Assembly: GCF_001051995.2 (NCBI RefSeq)
Contig: NZ_CP014646.1
Span: 3,348,001-3,412,000 of the forward strand
Direction of reading: 5' to 3'
From: Thauera humireducens
GTDB taxonomy: Bacteria > Pseudomonadota > Gammaproteobacteria > Burkholderiales > Rhodocyclaceae
DNA length: 64,000 bases
Program-made: the position numbers and the translations under genes
Notes under the pieces: generated by a model
Told to the model about the DNA's origin: nothing
Database searches by the model: none
The model's input: the letters and a program-made list of their open reading frames with translations, nothing else
Shown here: positions 51,102 to 59,449 of the stretch, piece by piece
Numbering within the stretch: position 1 is the stretch's first letter
Layout of the letters: every line of letters starts with the position of its first letter

Positions 51102-51992
51102 TCAGCCCGAAGGCGGGAGCTGTGCGGCAAGCGCGAACAGGGCCGCGCTCAGGGGCGGCTGCGGATCGCGCGCCAGGGTGACGAGTCCGGTCCGCCATTC
51201 GACGCAGGGTGAGACCAGGCGCAGCGCGTGAAGGCCTTCCGAGGCGCCGATGAGGGAGAGCACGCTGCGCGGCAGGATGCCGTTCCACGGGCCGGCGCGG
51301 ACGTGGGCGAGGATGCTGGTCAGGGAGTTGGTCTCGAGCCCCACGCGCGGCGCGCACCCCAGTTCGGCGAACACGCGGTCGACCGTCTGCCGGTGGTGCA
51401 TGTCGCGCGACAGCAGGCAGAGCGGCTCGGCGGCGGCGTCGCGCCAGGCGATGTCGTCCGCTGCCGCCCGCGGGCCGCCGCTGCGGGTGATGAACACCAG
51501 GTCTTCCGCCCACAGCGGCAGGCAATGCAGGTCGGGCGAGGTGGCCGACTCGGTGTAGAGGACGCCGGCCTCGAGCTGGAAGTCGCGCAAGGCCCCGAGG
51601 ATGGCCTGGGTGCTGGCCGAACGCACGTCGATGTCCACCCGTGGGTGCCGCAGCGCGAAGGGCGAGGTGAGCGAGGACACCACTGCGAGTGCCGTCGGGA
51701 TCACGCCCAGGCGCAGCTGGCCGCCCAGGCCGCCGCGCAAGGCGTCCAGCGCCTGGTGCAGTTCTCCGGCGCCGGCAGCCGCGCGGCGGGCGTGCGCGAG
51801 CACGCATTCGCCTTCGGCGGTGAGGCGCACGAAGGATTTGCCACGCTCCACCAGGACAACCCCCAGCTCCTGCTCCAGCTCGCGAATCGCCGTGGACAAG
51901 GTGGAGGGCGACACGTGGCAAGCCGTTGCCGCGCGGCCGAAGTGGCGTTCATCGGCGAGCGAAATCAGGTAGAGATATTTGCGGGAAATCAT
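51102..51992 (-). CDS. LysR-family regulator, probably FdsR (formate dehydrogenase regulator)
   Basis: 296 residues, normal for LysR proteins. The winged helix is at 1-60 (YLISLADERHFGRAATACHVSPSTLS, read in two parts around FGRAATACHV) and the effector domain at about 90-290. The N-terminal LADERHFGRAA wording is common among LysR proteins next to fds operons. It is upstream of and codirectional with fdsGBA, but also divergent from the Rieske oxygenase gene across 119 bases. Control of fds is favoured by family resemblance and the dyad at 51076; control of the oxygenase cluster cannot be excluded. Confidence 0.82.
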   Translation of the reverse strand: MISRKYLYLISLADERHFGRAATACHVSPSTLSTAIRELEQELGVVLVERGKSFVRLTAEGECVLAHARRAAAGAGELHQALDALRGGLGGQLRLGVIPTALAVVSSLTSPFALRHPRVDIDVRSASTQAILGALRDFQLEAGVLYTESATSPDLHCLPLWAEDLVFITRSGGPRAAADDIAWRDAAAEPLCLLSRDMHHRQTVDRVFAELGCAPRVGLETNSLTSILAHVRAGPWNGILPRSVLSLIGASEGLHALRLVSPCVEWRTGLVTLARDPQPPLSAALFALAAQLPPSG

Positions 51993-52037
51993 GACGGGAA
52001 GGGGGGCGAAGGATTTTTCTAAGCGGCGCTCGAAAAA

Positions 52038-52103
52038 CTGTAATGGCCCGATCGGATGCGAGTCCCTAGATTACGTCTCGCTCTCGAAACATTTTCATTA
52101 CAG
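52038..52103. promoter_or_regulatory. Inverted 8-base arms in the Rieske operon leader
   Basis: CTGTAATG at 52038-52045 and CATTACAG at 52096-52103 are exact reverse complements separated by 50 bases. Each is preceded nearby by CTCGAAA. The second arm runs into the CAGGAGA ribosome site of the oxygenase gene. A paired regulator site or a leader-mRNA structure that masks the ribosome site are both possible; neither is proven. Confidence 0.45.
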
Positions 52104-52111
52104 GAGACGAC

Positions 52112-53284
52112 ATGAGCAAGCGGGCGAGTATTCCAATTCAGATCTTCGATGCGAGCACGACCCAGTCGAATGCGACGGTCGCTTTGCCGCCAAAGGTTTT
52201 CAACGACCCGGAATTCTTCGATTTCGAAATGGATGCCGTTTGGGGCCACGAATGGTTCTGTATTGGCCATGTCAATGATATTCCGAATCCGGGCGATTAC
52301 TACACGTTGTCGGTCGGCAAGGATCCGCTGATGATCGTCCGTCAGCAGGATGGTTCGGTGAAGGTGCTGGCGAACGTATGCCAGCACCGTGGCCTGCTGC
52401 TGGCCGAAGGCCGCGGCAATGTGCGCCGTATCCGCTGCCCCATGCATTCCTGGGTGTATGACCTGAGCGGAGCGCTGACTTCGGCGCCCGGGCTGAATGA
52501 AGATCCGACTTTCGACAAGAAGGAAGCCTGTCTGCCGGTCATTCGTTCCGAAATCTGGGAAGGTTTCCTGTTCATTACCTTCGACGAAAGCATCGCACCG
52601 CTGGCGCCCCGTCTGGAAAAGCTCAAGGGTCAATTGACGAATTACCAGATGTCCACCCTCCATGCCGCAGAGCCGCTGAACATGGAATTCAACGAGTGGA
52701 ACTGGAAGCAGTACATGGACGAGTGCTATCACTGCCTCCATCTGCACGGCCAATCCTGGGGCAGCATGCACAAGATTTCTGCCGAGCGCCTGGACGAGGA
52801 TGCAATCTACAACGATCCGCAGAACGGCATCATTGCTTACGACCTGGTGTCCGAGTTTCCTGATGCCAGCCCCACCAAATCGGGCAAGGCCGCGCATCCG
52901 ATTCTTCCGTTGCTGACCGAAGAGCAGCGTTCGCGCCTGGCCTACATCACGGTGGCGCCCAATCTGCTGATCGTCGCGATGCCGGACAAGGTCAAGTATT
53001 TCCTCTGGTTGCCGCATTCGGCCAAGCAGTCCTGGTACAGCGCAACCTGGCTGTATCCGCAAGCGACCCTGGAGGATCCCGAATTCAAGGAACGCTGGCT
53101 GCGCGAGCGCGAGGAACTCTATCCGGTGATGGTCGAGGACTATTCCGCGTGGCGCCGTTATCAGGTCGGAGGGGAGTCCCGCTTCGCGCCGCGTGGCCGC
53201 CTCAGTGCGCATGAGCGTGTCATCGGGCGTTATCAGGACTGGCTTGTGGACAAGTATCGCAAGGCGGACGCCGCAAACGTCTGA
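52112..53284 (+). CDS. Rieske non-heme iron oxygenase, catalytic (alpha) subunit
   Basis: 390 residues. The Rieske 2Fe-2S site is Cys90-x-His92 with Cys109-x2-His112 (CQHRG, CPMHSW). The mononuclear iron site is DECYHCLHLH, giving His207 and His212 with Glu204 or Asp203 as the bridging acid; the ECYHC wording resembles choline/carnitine monooxygenase-type (CntA-like) enzymes rather than naphthalene-type dioxygenases. No beta subunit gene is present, which also fits the single-subunit oxygenases that demethylate or hydroxylate quaternary or N-substituted compounds. It starts a long codirectional cluster with its own reductase 12 bases downstream. Codon use is visibly richer in A/T-ending codons than in the fds genes next door. 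Confidence 0.9.
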   Translation: MSKRASIPIQIFDASTTQSNATVALPPKVFNDPEFFDFEMDAVWGHEWFCIGHVNDIPNPGDYYTLSVGKDPLMIVRQQDGSVKVLANVCQHRGLLLAEGRGNVRRIRCPMHSWVYDLSGALTSAPGLNEDPTFDKKEACLPVIRSEIWEGFLFITFDESIAPLAPRLEKLKGQLTNYQMSTLHAAEPLNMEFNEWNWKQYMDECYHCLHLHGQSWGSMHKISAERLDEDAIYNDPQNGIIAYDLVSEFPDASPTKSGKAAHPILPLLTEEQRSRLAYITVAPNLLIVAMPDKVKYFLWLPHSAKQSWYSATWLYPQATLEDPEFKERWLREREELYPVMVEDYSAWRRYQVGGESRFAPRGRLSAHERVIGRYQDWLVDKYRKADAANV

Positions 53285-53296
53285 TCGGGGCTCTTG

Positions 53297-54259
53297 ATGC
53301 AAGCACATCAGAACGCAATTGAAGTCGAGATTGCGGCCAGGACGGTCACCGGCGGGCGAAACGTCGCCTTCGATCTGGTGGCCGTCGATGGGGGCGATCT
53401 GCCCCCCTGGACCGCAGGATCGCATATCGAACTGCGGTGGACCGCCGATGGGCAGGAATACATTCGTCAGTATTCGTTGTGCGGCGAATCCTTTTCCGGA
53501 CCCAGGTGGCGCATTACCGTGCTGCGGGAAAAGAAAAGCCGGGGCGGATCGGCTTTCCTGTGCGATCGCGCCGAGGTCGGCATGCGTCTGCAGGTCCGCG
53601 GGCCGCGCAACAACTTTCCGTTCGTACCCGACCAGCGTGTCACGCTGATCGGGGCCGGTATCGGCATCACGCCCATCCTGCCGATGGCATTCGAGGCCGA
53701 GGCGCAGGGTTGCGACTGGCGGCTGATCTATCTCGTCTGCGAGCGCCAGGATGTGAGTCTGCGCGAAACCCTGAACAAGCTGCCGCAGGAGCGGGTGTTT
53801 TACCGCTATGCAGCCGAGACGGGGCGCATGAATCTCGAGGAGTGGGCGAGCACGCTGGGGGCGGGCGATTCCGTGTTCGCCTGCGGTCCGCTGCGTCTGC
53901 TGGATGACCTGGTAGCCATCCATGAGGCCCGGCCGGCCTGGAAGCTGCACCTGGAGCGCTTCGAGAACCCGAACAAGACGGTGGGTGAAGCCGAGGCCTT
54001 CGATCTGGTCCTGGCGCGCAGCGGCAAGCAGTTCCGTGTCGAACCGGGCGAGACGATCCTCGAAGTGCTGCGCCGCGACGGCATGAACCTCGAATGGTCG
54101 TGCTGCGACGGCGTGTGCGGCACCTGCGAGCAAGTGGTGCTGGAGGGCGTGCCCGACCACCGGGACGCGGTCCTGTCGCCCGAGGAGCGGCAGGCGAACA
54201 GCCACATGATGATCTGTGTTTCGCGCGCATTGACGCCTTCATTAACTCTGGATCTCTGA
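53297..54259 (+). CDS. Oxygenase ferredoxin reductase (FMN/NAD + plant-type 2Fe-2S)
   Basis: 320 residues from ATG 53297, a phthalate-dioxygenase-reductase/VanB-type protein. The flavin domain has RQYSLCGE, the nucleotide domain GAGIGITPILPM and CGP, and the C-terminal ferredoxin domain binds 2Fe-2S with Cys269, Cys274, Cys277 and Cys307 (CCDGVCGTC then MICVSRA). It takes electrons from NAD(P)H and delivers them to the Rieske centre of the preceding oxygenase, making a complete two-component system. The next gene starts six bases after its stop. Confidence 0.92.
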   Translation: MQAHQNAIEVEIAARTVTGGRNVAFDLVAVDGGDLPPWTAGSHIELRWTADGQEYIRQYSLCGESFSGPRWRITVLREKKSRGGSAFLCDRAEVGMRLQVRGPRNNFPFVPDQRVTLIGAGIGITPILPMAFEAEAQGCDWRLIYLVCERQDVSLRETLNKLPQERVFYRYAAETGRMNLEEWASTLGAGDSVFACGPLRLLDDLVAIHEARPAWKLHLERFENPNKTVGEAEAFDLVLARSGKQFRVEPGETILEVLRRDGMNLEWSCCDGVCGTCEQVVLEGVPDHRDAVLSPEERQANSHMMICVSRALTPSLTLDL

Positions 54260-54265
54260 AAGACC

Positions 54266-55129
54266 ATGGCGACGATTAGAAAAGTGGTGGTGACCGGTGG
54301 CTCGGGCCGCGTCGGAACCTATGTGTTGCGCGAGCTGATGGCGCAATTCGATGTGACCAACGCCGATCTCGTGGCGGGTCGGGTGGATACCCGATACGTG
54401 CAGGCGGACGTGATGAATCTCGATTCCCTGCGTCAGGCCTTCAAGGGCGCGGATGCCGTGGTGCACCTGGCTGCCATCGACTTCGACTGGAAAGCCGCGC
54501 CCGAGAAGTACATCGACGTCAACGTGCGCGGTACCTGGCACGTGCTGCAGGCCGCTGCGGAAACAGGCGTCAGCAAGGTGGTGCTGTGTTCGAGCATTTC
54601 AGCCTGTGGCCTGTCCGAGATGCGCCCCGACTGGCGGCCGCAGAGCCTGCAGGTCGACGAGCGCCACGAATGCCGTCCGGTGCAGGCCTACAGCGTGAGC
54701 AAGCTGGTGATGGAGCAGATGGGCCTGAGCTTCGTCCATGGCAGCAACATGGACGTGATCTGCCTGCGGCCGCTGGCGGTCGTCATGCCGGAGAGCTTTG
54801 CCGAGTACGTGAAGTTCGTCGAAGCGCCCGACCGCAACTGGCTGTTCTACTACGTCACCGCCGCCGATGTGGCGCGCGGCTTTCGTGCCGCGCTCGAGGT
54901 CGAGGGGCTGCGCTACGGCACCTTCTTCCTCAGCGCCGACGACACCAGCCGTCCCGAGCCGACCCTGGAGTGGTATCGCAGCCGCTTCGGCGAGCTGCCC
55001 GAGCTCAACAACCCGCGTGTGTTCAAGCAGCAGCCGCGTGCCTCGATCTTCTCGTCGGCCAAGGCCCGGGATCTTCTGGGCTGGACACCGACGTCCGACT
55101 ATCTGGAACTGCGCAAGACCTGGCTTTGA
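54266..55129 (+). CDS. NAD-dependent extended short-chain dehydrogenase (uronate dehydrogenase-like)
   Basis: 287 residues. Rossmann motif GGSGRVG (11-17), acidic NVRGTWHVLQAA segment, Ser110 and catalytic Tyr142-x3-Lys146 (YSVSK) place it in the atypical/extended SDR group. The wording RVGTYVLREL and the size of about 285 are like uronate dehydrogenases and related sugar or alcohol oxidoreductases. In this cluster it probably oxidises or isomerises a product of the Rieske oxygenase. It lies six bases after the reductase gene and 21 before the next gene, in one operon. Substrate unknown. Confidence 0.85.
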   Translation: MATIRKVVVTGGSGRVGTYVLRELMAQFDVTNADLVAGRVDTRYVQADVMNLDSLRQAFKGADAVVHLAAIDFDWKAAPEKYIDVNVRGTWHVLQAAAETGVSKVVLCSSISACGLSEMRPDWRPQSLQVDERHECRPVQAYSVSKLVMEQMGLSFVHGSNMDVICLRPLAVVMPESFAEYVKFVEAPDRNWLFYYVTAADVARGFRAALEVEGLRYGTFFLSADDTSRPEPTLEWYRSRFGELPELNNPRVFKQQPRASIFSSAKARDLLGWTPTSDYLELRKTWL

Positions 55130-55150
55130 CCTTTCTCGGGAGCACGAATC

Positions 55151-55780
55151 ATGATCACAACCGTTAAACCCGGCGCGGTGGATTGGACCGGAGACAATCC
55201 GTTCGTCTACCTCAAGACCGACCCCGAAGGCGACTGGTGTGCCCTGGCGCTCTACTTCCGCATCGCACTGTCGCCGCATGGCGTCGGTCAGGCGATGCTG
55301 GTGCTCGAGGCGCCTTACCAGCCCGAGTACCCCAAGGCGCGACGCCTGATGCTGACCGACAACCCGGTCATGGCCCGCTACCTGGTCGATGACTTCGTCA
55401 AGCACTTCGGACTGTTCCGTCCCTGCACCGCGCTGCTCGACAGCGTCAGCATCGTCGGCGGTGCGCAGTTCTCCTGCCACGACGAGGGCAAGGGCCTGCA
55501 CATCCAGCGCGCGACGCATGCGCAGGAAGGCCTGAGCCTGGAAATGCACTGGGAGGGCCTGCAGCGCCCCTTCATGGCAGCGGTGCCGGCCGACAAGACC
55601 CAGACCGGCGTGCACGAGATGTTCTCCGTCTTCCAGCCGGCCACGAGCGGCTGGGTGGCGGTCAATGGCGAGCGTCTGCCGGGCGCGACCGTGGAGCGGG
55701 ACTTCTTCGGCAGCCGTGCGGCGTCTGCGGCGCTGGCCTTCAGCGAAACCTGGGTGCAGGCGTCCCATGGACAGGCTTGA
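55151..55780 (+). CDS. Conserved-looking protein of unknown function in the oxygenase cluster
   Basis: 209 residues; I do not recognise a family. It is soluble, without signal peptide or membrane helices. It appears beta-rich with many Gly, Phe and Trp residues (WTGDNPFVYLKTDPEGDW at the start, VAVNGERLPGATVERDFFGS near the end), which could fit a lipocalin/AttH-like or cupin-like fold. The stop overlaps the next gene's start by 14 bases, so translation is probably coupled. It may be an isomerase, lyase or binding protein of the same pathway; this is position-based inference only. Confidence 0.7.
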   Translation: MITTVKPGAVDWTGDNPFVYLKTDPEGDWCALALYFRIALSPHGVGQAMLVLEAPYQPEYPKARRLMLTDNPVMARYLVDDFVKHFGLFRPCTALLDSVSIVGGAQFSCHDEGKGLHIQRATHAQEGLSLEMHWEGLQRPFMAAVPADKTQTGVHEMFSVFQPATSGWVAVNGERLPGATVERDFFGSRAASAALAFSETWVQASHGQA

Positions 55781-56957
55781 GCATTCGGCGGCGGCCGCCG
55801 ACACCCTCGCCGCAGAAAAGGTCATGGCCGTGCGTCCGCAGTGCATCGGCGTGCGCCGCCTGCGTGACGTGATCGCCGACTGTGCGCAGCGCATCTTCCA
55901 TGCCGGCCCGGATTATCGGTCGCCACAGGAGATTCCCGCGCCGGTGCTGCATTCGGCGGCGCAGGCCGCGGTGTTCGAGGGCTGGAGCGCATCGGTCGAC
56001 GAGGCGATCGCGGCCCTGCGCGCGGGGCGCATCCGCACCGCCTCGGCCCAGGCGCACCGGCTGCTGGTGCCCTTGTCGGGCGTGCTGAGCGCCTCGATGA
56101 CGGTGTTCGAGATTGCCGATCCGGCGCAGGCGCTGGCGCCGGTGTGGGTTGCGCTCAACGAAGGGCAGACCCACGCCACCCGCCTGGGACGTCTCGACGA
56201 CGGCCTGGTGCCGCATCTGCGCTGGCTCAACGGCGCGTTCGCCGACTGGCTGACGGGCGGCTTCGAGACGCCTCTCGATCTGCTGCCCTTGCTGGCCGAG
56301 GCGCGCGCGCAAGGCGATGACTGCCATGCCCGCACCGTGGTGGGCTCGCAGTTGGTGAGCGCGGCGCTGCTGCGACGCAGCCCCCCGGTCAGCGAGGATG
56401 TCCGCGCCTTCCTGTCCGAGTCGCCGGCCTTTGCGCTCAATGTGTGGATGGGGGCGACTGCCCTGGCGGCCAGTGCGGCAGAAGGGGTGGAAGGCGCCTC
56501 CATCGTCACCCGGGCGGGTGGCAACGGGGTCGAGTTCGGCATCCAGCTCGCGTCCCGTCCGGGGCAGTGGGTCTGCGTCCCGGCACCCGTTCCGCAAGGG
56601 ACGATCGAGCCGGCACACCAGGGGCGGCAGGCCGTGGGCGCCCTGGGCGACAGCGCGGTGGTGGATTTCGCCGGCCTGGGCGGGCAGTCGCTGCAGTTTG
56701 CGCCGCTGGTCGCGCAAGGGGTGGCGGGGTCGCTGCCGGCCGATGCGGCACAGCGCGCCGTGCAGGTGCTGGCCAGCAAGGCGCCACCGCTGGTCCGGGG
56801 CCTGTGCGCGACGGCGGCGGCATCCTGTGTTGCGGCCGGCGTCGGACCGCTGGTGCTGATCGGCATGATCGACGCCCAGGGCGTGGCCGGACGGATCGGC
56901 GGGGGCGTGGTCGATGTACCCGCCACGCTGTTCGAACGCGCGCTGCAGGCACACTGA
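55767..56957 (+). CDS. DUF1116-family protein (AllG/YlbE-like, carbamoyltransferase-associated)
   Basis: 396 residues from ATG 55767, inside the end of the previous gene. The match to DUF1116 rests on the order FHAGPDY, an AQAHRLLVPLSGVLSASMTVFE stretch (read as AQAHRLLVPLSGVL then SASMTVFE), ALNEGQTHATRLG, LRWLNGAFADWL, DDCHARTVVGSQL, VTRAGGNGVEFGIQLAS and GDSAVVDFAGLGG. In E. coli the relative AllG is one of the AllFGH proteins of oxamate carbamoyltransferase in allantoin breakdown. No AllF/FdrA-like or AllH-like partner gene is in the window, and the protein is short at the N-terminus compared with usual members. Its presence hints that a carbamoyl or oxamate-like group is released in this pathway. 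Confidence 0.75.
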   Translation: MDRLEHSAAAADTLAAEKVMAVRPQCIGVRRLRDVIADCAQRIFHAGPDYRSPQEIPAPVLHSAAQAAVFEGWSASVDEAIAALRAGRIRTASAQAHRLLVPLSGVLSASMTVFEIADPAQALAPVWVALNEGQTHATRLGRLDDGLVPHLRWLNGAFADWLTGGFETPLDLLPLLAEARAQGDDCHARTVVGSQLVSAALLRRSPPVSEDVRAFLSESPAFALNVWMGATALAASAAEGVEGASIVTRAGGNGVEFGIQLASRPGQWVCVPAPVPQGTIEPAHQGRQAVGALGDSAVVDFAGLGGQSLQFAPLVAQGVAGSLPADAAQRAVQVLASKAPPLVRGLCATAAASCVAAGVGPLVLIGMIDAQGVAGRIGGGVVDVPATLFERALQAH

Positions 56958-56967
56958 GGAGCGCCGC

Positions 56968-58269
56968 ATGTCATCCCTGTACCGACTCGGCCTGACCGCA
57001 ATGCGCGACGCGATCGCGCGTGGCGAGTGCTCGGCGGACGATGTCTGGCTCAGCTGCCGCGGACAGATCGAGCGTCATGAGCCCGCCGTGCGTGCCTGGC
57101 GGCAACTGTGGCCCGAAGCCGGGTTCGAGGCAGAAGTCAGGAAGGGCGCACTGCGCGGTCTCCCGATCGGCGTCAAGGACACCATCGACGTGTGCGGCCT
57201 GCGCGCCGAACGGGGCTCGGCGATCTGGCAGGGGCGCACGCCGCAGGCGGATGCGGCGTGTGTCAGCGCGCTGAAGCAGCTGGGTGCGCGGGTGATGGGC
57301 AAGACGGTCACCACCGAGTTTGCCTATTTCACGCCCGGCGCGACCGCCAATCCCCACCGCCTGACGCACACCCCGGGTGGCTCGTCCAGTGGCTCGGCGG
57401 CCGCCGTGGCGGCGGGCATGGTGCCACTGGCCCTGGGTTCGCAGACCGCGGCCTCGGTGATCCGGCCGGCCGCCTACTGTGGCGTGGTCGGCTACGTGGC
57501 TACCGTGGGCAACCACGCTTCGCGCGGCATCATGCCGCTGGCGCACAGTCTGGATTCGCTGGGTTTTCTTGCCCGCGACGTGGCGGACGTGCAGTACGTC
57601 CAGGCCTTGCTGGGCCGTGCCGCAAGCACGGCAGAACCGCCGAAACGTCCGCCACAAGCGGTGCTGGCGATCGACGGCAGCGCGTTTGGCACGGTCGCCC
57701 CCGAGATGCTGGCGCTGCATCAACGTGCGGTCGACACGCTGCGTGCCTGCGGCGTGCAGGTCGAGTGCGATGCCTCCGAATTGCTCGGGGCCGAGGGTGG
57801 CCTGGCATGGGTCGAGGCGCACCGGCGGCTGATGGCCTACGAAGCCGCTCAGACCCTGGCATTCGAATACGACACGCATCGCGATCAGCTGAGTCCGGCC
57901 CTGAGTGCCTTGATCGAGGAGGGCCTGGCGATCGACGGCGAGCAATACGACGCCTTGCGTACGCAGCGGGACAGTGCGCTGGCGCGGTTCGTGCTGGTCA
58001 TGCGCCGCTACGACGCGATCCTGGCGCCGGCCGCGCCCGGCGCTGCGCCTGAAGGTCTGGCCGCGACCGGGCGTCCCGATCAGAGCCGGCCGTGGCAATG
58101 GCTGGGGGCCCCACAGGTGACCTTGCCTGCGGGCGTGTCGTCATGCGGCCTTCCTCTGGGGCTGCAACTGATCGGCGCGCATCGCAATGATCACGTGCTC
58201 CTCGGCCTTGCCCGCTGGATACAGGATGAATTGGGGTGGCGTGGACGAGTTCCACAGCCTTTTGATTAA
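56968..58269 (+). CDS. Amidase-signature family hydrolase
   Basis: 433 residues from ATG 56968 (GAGGA seven bases upstream). The Ser-cisSer-Lys triad is complete: Lys70 in GVKDT, cis-Ser139 in TPGGSSSGSAA, and nucleophile Ser163 in QTAASVIRP. The usual TGGS before the nucleophile loop is AAS here, as in some GSQT-type amidases. It should hydrolyse an amide, ureide or carbamate-like bond in the cytoplasm. It follows the DUF1116 gene by ten bases. Together they suggest that nitrogen is cut from the substrate as ammonia, carbamate or a carbamoyl unit. The closest functional class cannot be set from sequence alone. Confidence 0.9.
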   Translation: MSSLYRLGLTAMRDAIARGECSADDVWLSCRGQIERHEPAVRAWRQLWPEAGFEAEVRKGALRGLPIGVKDTIDVCGLRAERGSAIWQGRTPQADAACVSALKQLGARVMGKTVTTEFAYFTPGATANPHRLTHTPGGSSSGSAAAVAAGMVPLALGSQTAASVIRPAAYCGVVGYVATVGNHASRGIMPLAHSLDSLGFLARDVADVQYVQALLGRAASTAEPPKRPPQAVLAIDGSAFGTVAPEMLALHQRAVDTLRACGVQVECDASELLGAEGGLAWVEAHRRLMAYEAAQTLAFEYDTHRDQLSPALSALIEEGLAIDGEQYDALRTQRDSALARFVLVMRRYDAILAPAAPGAAPEGLAATGRPDQSRPWQWLGAPQVTLPAGVSSCGLPLGLQLIGAHRNDHVLLGLARWIQDELGWRGRVPQPFD

Positions 58270-58339
58270 CCGCGTCAATTTTCAGGCCAGATCAGGTGGG
58301 CCAAACAACAAATTAAAACAGGTGACAAGAAGCACCGGT

Positions 58340-58356
58340 CTGCGCGTTTCACGCAG
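58340..58356. promoter_or_regulatory. Possible operator upstream of the TRAP genes
   Basis: CTGCGCGTTTCACGCAG is an imperfect palindrome (CTGCG/CGCAG with near-symmetric flanks) in the 149-base gap ahead of dctP, about 63 bases before its start. The gap is AT-richer than the genes around it and is a plausible second promoter of the island. The binding protein is unknown. Confidence 0.4.
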
Positions 58357-58418
58357 GGCGGATGAGTCGGTATTTCCATCGATCGTTCCCATCCCGTAAA
58401 CCAAAGGAGTCATGAAGC

Positions 58419-59447
58419 ATGAAAACCAAAGCAATCCGGCGTCTCGCCATTTCCGCATTGTTCGCGCTGAGCTCTGCAGCGAGTGCGCAGACTTATGTCT
58501 GGGACATGCCCAACGAGTACCCGGCGACGTCCGTGCAAGGGGAGGGTGACCGTCACTTCGCCGAACTGCTCAAGACCAAGAGCCAGGGCGACATCAAGAT
58601 CGTGCATCACTTCGGTGCCTCGCTCGGTTTCCGGTCCAAGGATCAGCTCGATGCCGTGGCCGATGGCGCAGTCGTGATCGCCAACACCTTCGTGCCGCCC
58701 CTGGGCGGGATCAACCCCATCTTCGTGCTGTCGTCGCTGCCCTTCCTGGTGTCGAACGCGAGTGAAGCCTACATGCTGTACGAGGTCGCCCGGCCCTACT
58801 ACGACAAGGAGCTTGCGCGCTACAACCAGAAGCTGCTGTACGCGTCGCCGTGGCCGGCCAGCGGACTCTGGGGTTCGCGCACGTACGACAAGCCCGAGGC
58901 GGTGAAGGGGCTGAAGATGCGGACCTATGACCCCAACGGCACGCTTGTCTTCAAGGCGGCAGGCGCCGCGCCGGTGCAGCTGAGCTGGGCCGACATCGTG
59001 CCGCAGCTGACCACGGGCGGGATCGAGGGCGTCCTGACCTCGATCGAGTCGGGTCTGAGCGCCAGTTTCAACGACTACGCCAAGCACTTCACCGCACTCA
59101 ACTACGACACCACCATCAACATGGTGACGATGAACCTCGACACCTGGAACAAGCTGCCGGCCGCCGGCCAGAAGGCGGTGCTCGATGCGGCGAAGGAAAC
59201 CGAGTTGTTCCTGTGGGGCAATATCGACAAGGTGATCCAGCGCAACTACGACACCGCCGCCAAGCGCGGGGTCACGATTGCGGAAAAGGTCGATCCGGCC
59301 TTCCGCCGCTATCTGCAGGAGCAGGCCGAGCCGGTGATTGCCGCGTGGGTGAAGCGCGCCGGCAAGGATGGTGAGGCCTTGATCGCCGAATACCGCCAGC
59401 GCCAGAAGGTGGCGACCACGGTGGCCGCCAACGGGAGTGCCAACTGA
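58419..59447 (+). CDS. dctP: TRAP transporter periplasmic solute-binding protein (DctP type)
   Basis: 342 residues with a signal peptide cleaved after ASA (MKTKAIRRLAISALFALSSA start). The DctP/TAXI-independent family is shown by FGASLGFRSKDQLDAVADGAV, LPFLVSNASEAYMLYE, and the ligand-carboxylate arginine Arg168 in GLKMRTYDPNG followed by GAAPVQLSWADIVPQL. TRAP binding proteins almost always hold organic acids through that arginine, so the imported compound probably carries a carboxylate. AAAGGAG is the ribosome site. dctQ begins two bases after the stop. Confidence 0.92.
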   Translation: MKTKAIRRLAISALFALSSAASAQTYVWDMPNEYPATSVQGEGDRHFAELLKTKSQGDIKIVHHFGASLGFRSKDQLDAVADGAVVIANTFVPPLGGINPIFVLSSLPFLVSNASEAYMLYEVARPYYDKELARYNQKLLYASPWPASGLWGSRTYDKPEAVKGLKMRTYDPNGTLVFKAAGAAPVQLSWADIVPQLTTGGIEGVLTSIESGLSASFNDYAKHFTALNYDTTINMVTMNLDTWNKLPAAGQKAVLDAAKETELFLWGNIDKVIQRNYDTAAKRGVTIAEKVDPAFRRYLQEQAEPVIAAWVKRAGKDGEALIAEYRQRQKVATTVAANGSAN

Positions 59448-59449
59448 TC

